From assembly GCA_037951105.1 (NCBI GenBank), contig JBAMJV010009108.1, forward strand, positions 21,024 through 85,023: a DNA stretch of 64,000 nucleotides. Reading direction: 5' to 3'. This DNA comes from Echinarachnius parma (taxonomy: Eukaryota; Echinodermata; Echinoidea; Clypeasteroida; Echinarachniidae). This document shows, one piece after another, positions 30,971 to 41,067 of this stretch. Position 1 is the first letter of the stretch. Each line of letters opens with the position of its first letter. The notes under the pieces were generated by a model. It was not told the DNA's origin. It searched no databases and saw nothing but the letters and a program-made list of their open reading frames with translations. Position numbers and translations under genes: made by a program.

Positions 30971-31394
30971 TTAACTCCTCGAGTGCCAAGCTCGCATTTT
31001 TGTGAGTTACAATATGTGACCTTACCACAAAACGACCGTTATGTCACTGTGGTAGTTTCTCTTTTATAAGCTAAAATATTTTTTCATCTAATAAATGTGA
31101 TCTTATAACAGCGCTTTAATGGAAACTGATCTTTTAAATGGCCCGTTTCTCCCTTATTTAAAAAATGCTTCAGCCATATTTTAAATCTTTGGTGTTCATT
31201 TTGAGAGGGTTTGCTTAGTCCAAATATGACGAATGATATACCATTTTAAAGGTAATGACTTCTACATATATTTTAATGTTTCATGAAAAGCAGCACAATC
31301 AGTTTTCCCGACTTATTGGTCGTTTTGTGGTGTAAGGTCACATGTATACACAAATGCCATAGAGCATTACAATCCCTGGCACACAAAGTGTTAT
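30971..31394 (+). mobile_element. Family-G mini-MITE interrupted by a family-E MITE
   Basis: The left piece TTAACTCCTCGAGTGCCAAG to TTTTTGTGAGTTACA (30971-31011) and the right piece GTATACACAAATGCCATAG to AAAGTGTTAT (31344-31394) are the halves of a G element, as in the continuous copies at 12094 and 44436. The intervening 332 bp is a MITE, so E inserted after G. Confidence 0.82.
31012..31343. mobile_element. MITE with ATGTGACCTTAC ends (family E)
   Basis: The terminal inverted repeats are ATATGTGACCTTACCACAAA/ACGACC at the left and GGTCGTTTTGTGGTGTAAGG then TCACAT at the right. The interior has AAATATGACGAATGATATACC and GCCCGTTTCTCCCTTATTTA, shared with the copy at 41977-42412, which has an extra ~100 bp near its left side. 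Exact edges are uncertain by a few bases. Confidence 0.82.
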
Positions 31395-31398
31395 TATC

Positions 31399-31912
31399 TG
31401 GGTCCAGTTGCAGAAAGAGTTGCAATTGATTCGTTGTAATTAAGTCAGAAAATAGTAGGGCTGAGTCAAACCGGATATATTGATATCCGGATATGAGCAG
31501 AGTAAAAACGGATGGATATCGGATTTATCCGAAATGTAAAAAAAACAAAAAAACAACATGGAGCTTTGATTTTTGATACTTCAAGTATCAAAAATCAAAG
31601 CTCCATGTTGTTGTTTTTTTTGTTGTTTTTTTACATTTTGGATAAATGCGATTTTCTTATTTTTTATTTTTTATTTTATTTGTTTAAAAATTGATTGTGT
31701 TTATTTTTCGTATACCCGTATCCGAGAATTTGAATTCGGTATCCGACCTTCATGGTCGGATACCGAACGGCTATCCGTTTGGACCCAGCCCTACAAGGTG
31801 GTATGCACTTTTAATCAGATGTGCGCATTTAGTCACATGATCTGACTTGCCATTAATTGTAACTTTACAATTGATTGCATCTCTTTCTGCAAAGGGGCCC
31901 TGGTATACAAAA
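31399..31912. mobile_element. Family-R foldback MITE interrupted by element S
   Basis: The outer ends GGGTCCAGTTGCAGAAAGAG and CTCTTTCTGCAAAGGGGCCC match R at 28434-28603. Its middle (GTCAGAAAAT ... TTTTAATCAG) is interrupted by a ~338-bp palindromic element. Confidence 0.82.
31456..31793. mobile_element. Palindromic element S inserted in R
   Basis: The left end TAGGGCTGAGTCAAACCGGA is matched by the inverse of GGACCCAGCCCTA at the right. Inside is a perfect central palindrome, CATGGAGCTTTGATTTTTGA joined to its complement around CTTCAAGTATC, then GGATATCGGAT/GGTATCCGACC-type arms. The segment is non-coding; a 60-90 codon Phe-rich frame crossing it is a by-product. Confidence 0.75.
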
Positions 31913-33474
31913 AGATGAAATCAGTAAAAGAATCATCCTAACTATCATGGTTAAAGTACATTGATGTGGGTTTAGAAGCAAAAGGCTGTAAAATTAGTAC
32001 AAATTACACTTATTCAAACCTCTACAGGTACAGTAAAAATCAAAAACAAATGAATGACTATTGTCTAAAAGGGTTTTAATCTTCGCTAATTTTGCCTATA
32101 GAAAATCAGTTTTTGTAAACCCTGTTTGAGGCTCATCTATTTCAGTTGGTAAAGATTAGCTTCAAACATGCTTCAAAACACTGATTACATGATGAACCAG
32201 ACAAAGAAAAAAACGTAGCCCAGTTCATCAAAACTACCACATGTCACTGGTAAGCTACACTTTGACTGTATTTACATAGGGAGTATCACTTCAATGATGT
32301 CGATTGCTTGACTAGCAAAAGGCCACAAGTCCGCATAAAGTCCATTGAGTTAAAAAAGTCCTTCTGTTCCTCAGTCAACTCGACTGTATTTAAATCCAGG
32401 GAGTATTAATTACTAATAATAGCATTTGACTAGTAAAATGGTGTAAGCCCGCATGAATTCAATCGAGTCAATTATGCCCTTCTGTTCCCAAGCCAGCAAT
32501 GTGTTTTGGAAGGTGCATCTCTGATTACAATAAGTCAATACGTGGACAATTAATACACAGGATGGGCGGAGTGGACAGATGTTTATTAGAACCCCTTTGC
32601 CACCACTAGTAACCTTTTATTAACCACTATTAAAGGCAAATGCCAGTAGTGGGAAACGCCCCACACGCAAAAAAATGAAATGTGCACTCTTATTACCAAC
32701 CATGTGAAAGAATATAATTGTACTAATATGGGATTATTTGGCCAGGAAACCGCCTACTAATGGATATATTTGCAAAATTATAAAACTGATTTACAGTAAA
32801 TTGATCGCCAATGCGGAATCGCGCATACGCTACGTGCAAAAGTCCACGTGGTCCGCACATGGTTTCCGGTATGCGGCCATTGGATTTTTCTGATATTTCT
32901 GCATGTAACGATGCTTAGGTTCAGATTTTACCACACAAGTTCTTTTTAAATACTTAATCAACAATATTGATCAATTATTGTGGCCAATTTGAATGTTTTC
33001 TGTAACTTTCCCAAAACTGTTATTCATCTTTAACTGTATGTACATCTAGATACATACACATACCACAAACATACATACAGACGGACAAACATCTGCTTCA
33101 GTAGCAAATGTGGGAAACTATAAAAGTACCTAAGTGAACAATGTATGGCTGGAGAGAACCTACGTTTATTAAAGCTTCTTTGCCACTACCACTTACCTTC
33201 CTCGTATGTACATCCCTCGTATGTACATCCAGACACAGACACATCACAAACATGTACTTACATGGTGTTTAAATGTGTGCATGTGTGCATGTATTTCTAT
33301 GGGAATCGCAATACTTTTTTTTTAAATGGATGAACCAAGATACAGGTTAGATAAGAAGGGAAAGAAGAATTGAACACTATGCAAACATTACATGGACATT
33401 ATTCAATTGAATAAAGGAAGCAATACCTGATTTAATTTGGAATATACTGAACTAGACAGAGTGCACTCACGAAG
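31913..33474. other. Degenerate repeats, no gene
   Basis: GACTGTATTTACATAGGGAG, then TATCACTTCAATGATG (about 32266), and GACTGTATTTAAATCCAGGG, then AGTATTAATTACTAAT (about 32390), are related to each other and to TATTTGCCTAGGGAGTATC at 30540. This is a decayed tandem unit. TCGTATGTACATCC is duplicated at 33201-33228. Nothing coding is convincing. Confidence 0.45.
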
Positions 33475-33562
33475 TGCATACCTCCGCCAACGCTCGAACA
33501 CACTAACACACTAACAGACGAATAAACAGGACCGAAAACATAACCTCCTTGGCGGAGGTAAC
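33475..33562. mobile_element. Small MITE with ACCTCCGCCAA ends
   Basis: GCATACCTCCGCCAACG at the left and CCTTGGCGGAGGTAAC at the right are inverted complements enclosing ~55 bp (ACACACTAACACACTAACAG). The 88-bp element is non-coding. Confidence 0.7.
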
Positions 33563-34115
33563 AAACCTTGGATCAATGGTACATGGACATAATTCATCTG
33601 AATAAAGGAATCTATACCTTATTGAATTTGGAAGACGTATAAGAAATTATCAACTCAGATTGCAAGACCTTTTGAATTGATCTATCACCTCATGAATTAT
33701 TGCCACATTTACTTTTGTATGAAATAATTAACCTCTGAGATTTGATTAATGTGCAAATTAAGACACGAGAGAACTGGTAACAAAAACTCTTTCTTAAACC
33801 TTGATGTTTTGCATTTCACATAAAGACTGTATTGTCCTTTGCGTGATGGTCCCCTTTAATACATAGTAAACCTAGGACCCATGGGCAAGGGGTTAACTAC
33901 CCACTTTGCAATGAACATGATACCATGATAGAATCATTAGCATGCAAGATGAAATCATGATGCAAATTACGAAACAAGAGAACTAGCAAAGTTCTACAAT
34001 AAGATTTGTGATGGTGGGGGTCAGAGCTATGCCAAATTAAGTTAACCCTTCATATGATATCGGCAGATTTTACTTGTAAGAAATCATTCAAAGTGATCCA
34101 TTAACTTCTTGAGAT

Positions 34116-34378
34116 ATGTGACCGGCTATAGCAAAACCCGGCACTTGTCGGTAAAAATAAAAATGTAGATTTCCATACCATTAGAAAGGCCTCATCACAA
34201 TCTTTCATGTGATGCTTTGTTCTAACAAATTGGTAAATAATTGGCAAAGATATGACTGTTTCAATTTAACAATCATAGTCTGTTACATGTATACATTATG
34301 TGAACTTTAAATGCCATTTCTTCAAAACATGAATTACTGACAAATGCAGGGTTTTGCTATACATGTAGCTGGTCACAT
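34116..34378 (+). mobile_element. MITE with TGTGACCGGCTATAGC ends (family F)
   Basis: The left end ATGTGACCGGCTATAGCAAA then ACCC pairs with the right end GGGTTTTGCTATACATGTAG then CTGGTCACAT. A second copy in the opposite orientation is at 45749-46006. The interior shares TCATCACAATCTTTCATGTG and GCTTTGTTCTAAC. Confidence 0.85.
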
Positions 34379-34566
34379 TTTCCCCAAAAGTAAAATTGGC
34401 GACTTCAATCGTATTTAAACCAATTATCATTGTACAAAAACCGTCTGTATTTTGTAATGCGCCCCAACCTTTTATATCTAGAGCCCTAATTTTTTTAATT
34501 CCAACCTTTCACCTCATGAAATATTGGTATCATTTATTTGCATGAAACCAATCACCCCAAATTTGA

Positions 34567-34645
34567 TTAACCCATAGCCTAGGTGAACCCGGTGGGTCCT
34601 GTATTAACTCTATTGGGATTGCAACATCTATAGGTAATAGGTTAA
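34567..34645 (+). mobile_element. mT80 mini-MITE, subfamily B
   Basis: TTAACCCATAGCCTAGGTGAA, GGTGGGTCCTGTATTAACTC, TTGGGATTGCAACATC and AGGTAATAGGTTAA. The copy is 79 bp and keeps both TTAA ends and the internal TTAA. Confidence 0.85.
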
Positions 34646-34878
34646 AATCGGACAACTGATGAAAGGGCTTGGTGACATTAACCCTTCATGACAAATTGAA
34701 GATAAAGATGAAATTACGCATCACAATTGGAAAGAATGGCAATTTGAATTGCGAATTAGCCACCTGAACCTTACCTTGCATCAACTTTTCAGAATTTGTG
34801 AATGAGCTACAAAAGGTGTACAGATGTAAACTGTATGCAACAAAAGATCCTTCTAGTTGCCATCTAGGGTTTAATCAA

Positions 34879-35222
34879 GCCTCCACACTAACTTTATTTT
34901 TTACTTGCCCATTTGGGCAAGTGAAATCATTATTTTAAAAACTTTATTTGCCTGAACAGGAAATTGACTTGCCTGAGAAAACAATATGAAAATAAGAACA
35001 AATAAATTGTGCTAGGAAGCGTTTCTTCTTGGCAAATTTCTCTTTTTTTTCTAGTTGGGATGAGATACAAATAAAAAGTTAATAAATATTTTCTCTCCTG
35101 GTTGAACAAAAATGTTAGTTGCCCAATCGGGCAACCAAACTAGACCATTTATGAATTTTACTTGCCCGACATCATTTTTTACTTGCCCTGGGCAATAGGG
35201 CAAGTGCTAGTGTCGAGCCCTG
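34879..35222. mobile_element. Family-P element with GCCC..GGGC repeats
   Basis: CTCCACACTAAC at the left and GTGCTAGTGTCGAGCCCTGG at the right look like opposite ends of a MITE. The interior repeats TTGCCCATTTGGGCAAGTG, TTGCCCAATCGGGCAACC and TGCCCTGGGCAATAGGGC, each itself palindromic. Decayed relatives lie at 1.05-1.27, 54.6 and 57.3-57.8 kb. Confidence 0.6.
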
Positions 35223-35384
35223 GTTTAATGCTTACTCAGATAACCTTACTGACAAAATGCAATTCTGTATTGCTTGCCTAGCCCCATCATCTGAGAAAGA
35301 AAAAAAAACGACATAGAATTGAACTAAGCTTGTGCAGTTTTATAAATACTATCCCAGATTTATAAGAATTGAGATCAGTGAGCC

Positions 35385-35540
35385 CATGAGCGCTTGGAAG
35401 GAATGCTCCCCAGGGAGTGGAGATGGTGCACACAATGTGTGCTGGTTTGCATTGTATTCTATGACCGGGGTAATAATAGTGTAAAGCGCTATGAAACATT
35501 TATGTATTTAGCGCTATATAAGAAACTATATTATTATTAT
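35385..35540 (+). mobile_element. SINE, 5'-truncated copy
   Basis: GCTCCCCAGGGAGTGGAGAT, GGTTTGCATTGTATTC and the tail GTAAAGCGCTATGAAAC then TAGCGCTATATAAG and TATTATTAT match the 3' half of the SINE at 25956-26280. The tRNA-related head is missing. Confidence 0.8.
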
Positions 35541-35544
35541 AATT

Positions 35545-35905
35545 AACTGATGATAATAATGTTTGTGATTGATAATCACCTCTGAGCACTTTATATTAAT
35601 CACCTTGGTCATCGTGCACACACTGACAATCAATCCGCATGTGACGTGCACTATCCGCTCCCTCAGGAGCAATGCATTTTAGCAGCCATGAGGCGCACTC
35701 AATAGGATATATACAATTTCAATTGCATAACACTTTCCACTCCTACTGATTGCCCATTTACACACCTGGCTATAGAGAGCAACAATAGTGGATAAATTGT
35801 CTTGCAGAAGGACAAACACAACGGACAATTTATTGGTTTCGAACTCGGGATCCCACTGATTGAAGAGTGCACGCTCTACCCATCTTGCCAACTCCACGTC
35901 CATGG
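35545..35905 (-). mobile_element. tRNA-derived SINE, reverse copy, tail to tail with its neighbour
   Basis: In reverse, GGTTTCGAACTCGGGATC (35835-35852) is the B-box region and GCACGCTCTACCCATCTTGCC (35869-35889) the A-box region. The body and tail extend left through CTCCCTCAGGAGCAATGC to GCACTTTATATTAATCACC. It meets the + strand SINE copy in AT-rich sequence at about 35540. Confidence 0.78.
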
Positions 35906-36015
35906 TGGACGGGTGCCACACCACGACCACTATGCGTCTCATTACTCAATACAACCACGTTATGGCACACATGAGGGCTCACTCACGGGAACAGTGACCA
36001 TCGTAAATCACTCCC

Positions 36016-36760
36016 GAATCTGAGCTGTCCTCGTCTCATCTCTTACTCTCCTTCTTTTCCTTTCCTTCCTCCTTATTTCCTCTCTGTTCATTTCTTCTTT
36101 ACACCTCTTATTCTGTATGGTATTATTTTAATAAGCTTCTCTCAATATTGTTGTTCCTCTCTCTTATGTTCTTACGTCTTGTCTCGTTCCATCATTTTCT
36201 TCCTCCCTAATCTGAGCTGTCCTCATCTCATTTTTTCTCCCCTTTCCTTTTCATTTGTCCTTATTTTCCTCTATGTTCATTTCTTCTTTCCTCCTCTTAT
36301 AATGTACGGTATTCTTTTTTCTAAGCCTCTCTCAATATTATTGTTACTAGCTCTCTTATTTTCTTTAGTCTCGTCTCGTTCTATCTCTCTTGCTGCCTTT
36401 TCTTCCTCCTGAACCCGAGCTGTCTTCATCGCAACACTTCTCTCCTTTTGTTCTTCTCCCCTCCTCCCTAGTTTTCTTCCCCTTTTTTCCCCTCATTTTT
36501 AGTTCTTCTTTTATCTTCCTCTTTACTATTTTCTAGACTTCTCTTTATTTGATTAATTAGGTTTGATCTGATTTATTCCTTGCTATACCTTTGACAAATT
36601 AGAAACCAATAATGAGAACACATTTATTTTCCCTCTAGCTCCCACTCTCTTTCATTTCTTCCTCTCATCTATTTAACTCTAGCTTCTTCTCTCTATTGCA
36701 CTCTTCCTTGTTTATTTTCAACTTTCTGTACTTCTTTTTGTTTCTGTAACGCTTGTTTTC
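36016..36760. repeat. Pyrimidine-rich tandem array, ~190-205 bp period
   Basis: (T/C)CTGAGCTGTCCTC(G/A)TCTCAT at about 36018 and 36209 and GAGCTGTCTTCATCGCA near 36416 mark three units. TCTCAATATT(A/G)TTGTT and TTCATTTCTTCTTT also repeat in register. The sequence is almost all C and T on this strand. Confidence 0.75.
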
Positions 36761-37549
36761 TACACTTTTTTTTCAATTTTGAGTTTTAGTTTTACTTAGA
36801 ATCTGACAAATTTTAGGATTTGATTTTGTGATCAAACATTTTGACATACATGTAATATTTTGATGATAATTAATCAATAAGTATATTGAGTCAATAAGCA
36901 TGCATGTTACTTTGAAGACAGTAATTGTTGGAATTTTACACATACTTTCCATGAACCTATTACAGCACGAAACATTAGGGGGTCAGGCCTTACATCAGGT
37001 AAACGTTCTTCCAATCATCATAATGTATACCACAAACACTTCTTTAATAGCAGTCAGTCCTGAATCTCATTACCATCATGAATTCAAACGAAACAAAATT
37101 ACCAATTCAAAATATTCAATCACTGCTTTAAAATTCCTGATTCTAGCATGTAAATGCGGAATATCTGATAGTAGCATGTATATGTATTCCCTGCATTTAT
37201 AAGCAAGCTAGCTGGACCACAAGTGTATACACTGCCATTGAAGCTGCAAGTGTGGTCACAACCCTTGCCGAGACACTACACGGATATCAATATGTGGGAC
37301 CCTACAAACACAGAAAACCACAACATCCAGTACCCAAGAGAGCGGGAACATAGTCTGAAGCAGAATTTGTAGATTTTGTTAAAGAGAAAGATAAAAGTAT
37401 ACAATTCATGTATGTGTGTAAGGTATTAAATGGTGATGCACTATTATTCGTCCTTATCAATGATGCCAAGATTCAGTTTATGAAAATATAAATCTGTCAT
37501 TGACAAATAACAATTTGCTGCTGTTTACTTCTGCAAAACTGATACAATT

Positions 37550-37632
37550 TTAACATCTTCCCTACAATATTTTTGCAATCTCCATAGATTTTATATTTAG
37601 GGGCCCACCAGGTCCCTTTGTCAATGGGTAAA
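37550..37632 (-). mobile_element. mT80 mini-MITE, subfamily B
   Basis: TTAACATCTTCCCTACAATA, TTTTTGCAATCTCCATAG, GGGCCCACCAGGTCCC and GTCAATGGGTAAA. The right TTAA has changed to GTAA. Just downstream, GAGGACGTTCCCATCCC and GAGGACATTCCCATCCC (about 37756 and 37795) form a short local duplication. Confidence 0.7.
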
Positions 37633-37979
37633 GCAGGCAATTTAGTTAGTGGCTCACACACTCACCCAGTAAGATATTACAGCTCCATTATTTGTATTGT
37701 TTATATGTAGCCACTTGCAAAATTGCACCTTTGACATCAAAGGAGTTACACCCAGAGGACGTTCCCATCCCCTAACAGAATGACTGAAACCCAGAGGACA
37801 TTCCCATCCCTTAACAGAATGACTGCAAAGCACCAACATCGTGCCTCTTAGATAACAATTGACACCCTCCCATCCCCCTACAAGAATGACTGACAATCAC
37901 CAGTAGTGTGCCTCTACCATAACAATTCTATGCCTACTTTGCATTGAAGTAAACAAATCTCTATTGCTGTTCCTCTCTT

Positions 37980-38460
37980 GATCTCTCTACTTCTATAATT
38001 CTAAACATCTCCTTCTATCCCTTCTCTTTCTCTCTATCTCTCCAAATTTGAAGAACATGTTAATTTAAATCTCTCTCTTGCTCGTATCTCATTCATAACA
38101 AATCTACGTCTCTCTTTAATTCAATCTGGTTTTCATAACAAAAAATCTACATATCTCTCTTATTCAATCTCTTCTCTTTTCACTTAAGAACAAATCGACA
38201 CATATCTCTTATTCAATCTCTTCTTTTCTGTTCTAGTACCACATCTACACATCCTCTATCCCTCTCTATCTCTGTCTCTCCTGTGTAATCTCTCTATCTT
38301 TTAAGAACTAATCTAGACATCTCTCTACTCCCACTCTCTATCTCTATCGCTCTTCCTCTATCTCCCCTTCTATCTCATCACATTTTCTCTCATTAACAAA
38401 CCTACACATCCTCTCTTCCCTCTCCCTCTCTATCTCTCCCACTCTCTATCTATCTCCTCA
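37980..38460. repeat. CTCTATCTCTC-rich minisatellite
   Basis: A degenerate unit, (A)ACAAATCTACACATCTCTCT, recurs near 38098, 38143, 38189, 38231, 38306 and 38398 in a CTCTAT-rich background; the first intervals are ~45 bp. It immediately precedes the CpG-rich block. Confidence 0.65.
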
Positions 38461-39060
38461 CATCTTCATGAATAACAGCACGGCAAGGGCTATGCAAGTG
38501 CGGTTTAGAGTTTCGGGCGTATCATAAGCACGGTGGACTCGACGGAAGCCACTCGTAGGGGTGCCCCTTCGTTGCATGCATTTTGCAAAAACCTGGTTTC
38601 GGTTTCACACCTTGAGAAAGACTCGAGTGGACTCGGAATGTCGTTGATCGGCGCAGCTCCGTCTCCGCGCCAGCGTAACGTATATATCTAAGCCGAGCCC
38701 TTCCTCGCGAAAACCTCTTAGATGTGTTACGCAAAAAAAGAAAAAAAAGAAGAGGTGGAAAACTTCATCTTGGTGGCTAGCGTATCGCTTGCTGCCCTAT
38801 CCATTTCAGCTCCAAAACTGGAGAACAAGTTCTTGAGTATCTAGCTGAACTATCGCTTTCACCGCGGAAACGGCGACAAGCGTTGCGTGGATTTCCGATG
38901 ACGGGAGACGAGGGGGGCCGACTGCACTTGGATTGTCGGCTAGTTGCAACAGCGGTAGCACGGTGTAGCTAATTTTAACGTTCCCCGAAAGCGGTTGAGT
39001 GGCCATCGAGTGCATTTGCCCAAATGCTCCACACCTCTTGGTTATGTTAATGACACTTCC
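38461..39060. promoter_or_regulatory. CpG-rich block, possible promoter or first exon region
   Basis: Local GC and CpG content rises sharply (CGGCGCAGCTCCGTCTCCGCG, CACCGCGGAAACGGCGACAAG) in a window that is otherwise AT-rich and CpG-poor. No repeat copy was seen elsewhere. This could be an unmethylated promoter or first exon of a host gene, or a recently inserted GC-rich element. There is no TATA or initiator evidence strong enough to mark a start. Confidence 0.35.
38806..39015 (-). CDS. Possible first-exon frame, unknown protein
   Basis: A 69-codon minus-strand frame in the CpG-rich block. From the second Met it reads MATQPLSGNVKISYTVLPLL, continues QLADNPSAVGPPRLPSSEIH and ends VQLDTQELVLQFWS. 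Its mixed, non-repetitive composition looks more like protein than other frames here. It ends at a TGA rather than at a clear donor, although GCG|GTGAAAGCG offers a weak one. No family is recognised. It may be an exon or a chance GC-rich frame. Confidence 0.25.
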   Translation of the reverse strand: MHSMATQPLSGNVKISYTVLPLLQLADNPSAVGPPRLPSSEIHATLVAVSAVKAIVQLDTQELVLQFWS

Positions 39061-40139
39061 TCAACAGACCCTCGCGCAAGCTTCAACGATTCTCCTCAAA
39101 ACATTCCAGCCATGTTGAGTTAAAAATTTTAAAAAGTGTACAAAGGGAAGAAAAGGGTGGTATTGTCAACTTTTTTAACATCGCAGCAAAGTATTTAAAA
39201 GGTGGTTTGGGTGTTCGGGACCTACACGTGTAAATGATAGCAACGAAAACAGAGATATCACACTTAAAATTGCAATGATAGATATTTCATTTGATTTGAA
39301 TGACAGATATTAAACACATCACCAACACACACACTGCAGCATATAAAGAGTTATATCCATGTAGAAATAGCTCCTTGTCAATAGACATACTTGCACATTT
39401 TAAAGATGATTAAGATTTGTAAATTAGATGCGGGGCGCCATCTCCTGAACACCTTGTGCATGGTGTGTAATACACATTGGCTTGCAGTTAAATGCAGGGC
39501 GCACAAAAACTAGCTTAGTTTAAAATGACGATCAGCTATGTAGAACCCACATACTTGACAACCTTTACATAAAATAAAAATGCCACTTTGAAGGAAGCAA
39601 AAACCTAACTGAATTATACAATTTCTATAATTCAATCTGTACAATTAGTTGATAAATTATGGAAAGTAACCCAGTTTTTCTGACTTCATGATAACAGGAG
39701 AAGACAAACTGTTGGAAAGATAGACAAATGTTAGAAAGATAGAAGAAAAGTATAAAAGCAATGAAAATATAAAAATGTAATGACAGAAATCAAATGAACA
39801 ACAAAACTTGTAGAAGAAAGAGTACAAAACAAATTTCAATTTCAATACTATAACAATTTTGATCAGGTCTCATATTCATTATTCATACATATATAGGATG
39901 TACTTAAAAGTTTTAATTAAAACATACAAACAAATCTGAATAACCCCCTCCCCCCCCCCAAAAAAATAATTTAATAATAAAAAAAAAAAAAAAATAAATA
40001 AAACAATAAATTATACAAAATAAATAAATAAACAAATAAAATATATATTCAAAACATTTTCTAGAATGATTTGTGCTTGCTCTATTATTACTGACATTGA
40101 AAGAGGAAAGAAGGCCAGGGCAGGGGGTCAATTGAGGAC

Positions 40140-41045
40140 ACTAGTTTCTACTTCATGGATTGAGTTGTAATCACTACACTAAGTCCAGATCTACCATAGA
40201 TTAACACACAAACACCCTCCACTGTCATAGGCAACATGGTCCCTGCTGGCTTGGTACGAACAGTCACGTCACGTTCACGTTCACATCACGTGAAGGTTTT
40301 GTACCTTTTGTGAAACAGGTCACCCAAATCTACGAAATGTCACGTTCAGGTTCTGTACCTTTTGTGAAACAGGTCACCCAAATCTACGAAGTGTTGGGTT
40401 ACGTGACCCAACAGTTTGTAGATATACTATATGCAATTCATGAAAGCTCACGTAAATTGGCGCTTGCGTAAAAGGCGTATGCGAACTGAATTGTCCGCTG
40501 CGTGTAGCAATTCAGCTGGAAATCAACATTTGCCAAAATCCACGCACGACACGTCTTTAGAAATACTCTAATAACAAGACAAATAATGCAAGTGGTATGG
40601 TTGTACATTACCTAAATGACAGAACTGCATATTATCGTCTCAGATTACTCTGAATTATGCACGTACATATTATAAACATAATGATTGAAAAGATTTGATA
40701 AGGGGGTATCGGCATTTTCGTCGACATTTTTAAATCTCTTTGTGCGTGTATGTCTAGTCTTAGTAACAAGCGTTTGCAATTTTAAAAATCTTGATTAAAC
40801 GCTCACGTCACGATTTGGTTAACGCGACACTTCGAGTTTTACCGGCATGGAAAAAGACAAATTGTTGGGTCACTTTACCCTACACTTCGTAGATTTGGGT
40901 GACCTGTTTCACAAAAGATACAGAACCGTTCACGTGACGTGAACCGTGAACGTGACGTGACTGTTCGTACCAAGCCGTCCCTGCTAAAGAATTGTGTCCT
41001 AGAATATCATGGTAAGGCACGTTGTATTATTTTGTCAAATTACTT
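40140..41045 (+). repeat. Repeat V, interrupted by element T
   Basis: TAATCACTACACTAAGTCCAG, CAAACACCCTCCACTGTCATAG and GCAACATGGTCCCTGCT, then (after T) AAAGAATTGTGTCCTAGA, align with the uninterrupted relative at 43055-43170. The function of the repeat is unknown. Confidence 0.7.
40248..40976. mobile_element. Mutator-like MITE (family T) with 9-bp target duplication
   Basis: The 729-bp element is flanked by GTCCCTGCT on both sides (40239-40247 and 40977-40985). The terminal inverted repeat starts GGCTTGGTACGAACAGTCAC and continues for about 130 bp (CACGTCACGTTCACG, TTTTGTGAAACAGGTCACCC, AAATCTACGAA). In the left arm the segment GTACCTTTTGTGAAACAGGT with CACCCAAATCTACGAA is duplicated (about 40302 and 40352). 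A 9-bp duplication with long terminal repeats suits the Mutator superfamily. No transposase frame is present. Confidence 0.9.
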
Positions 41046-41067
41046 CCTATTAACCCGTTCCCTACTA

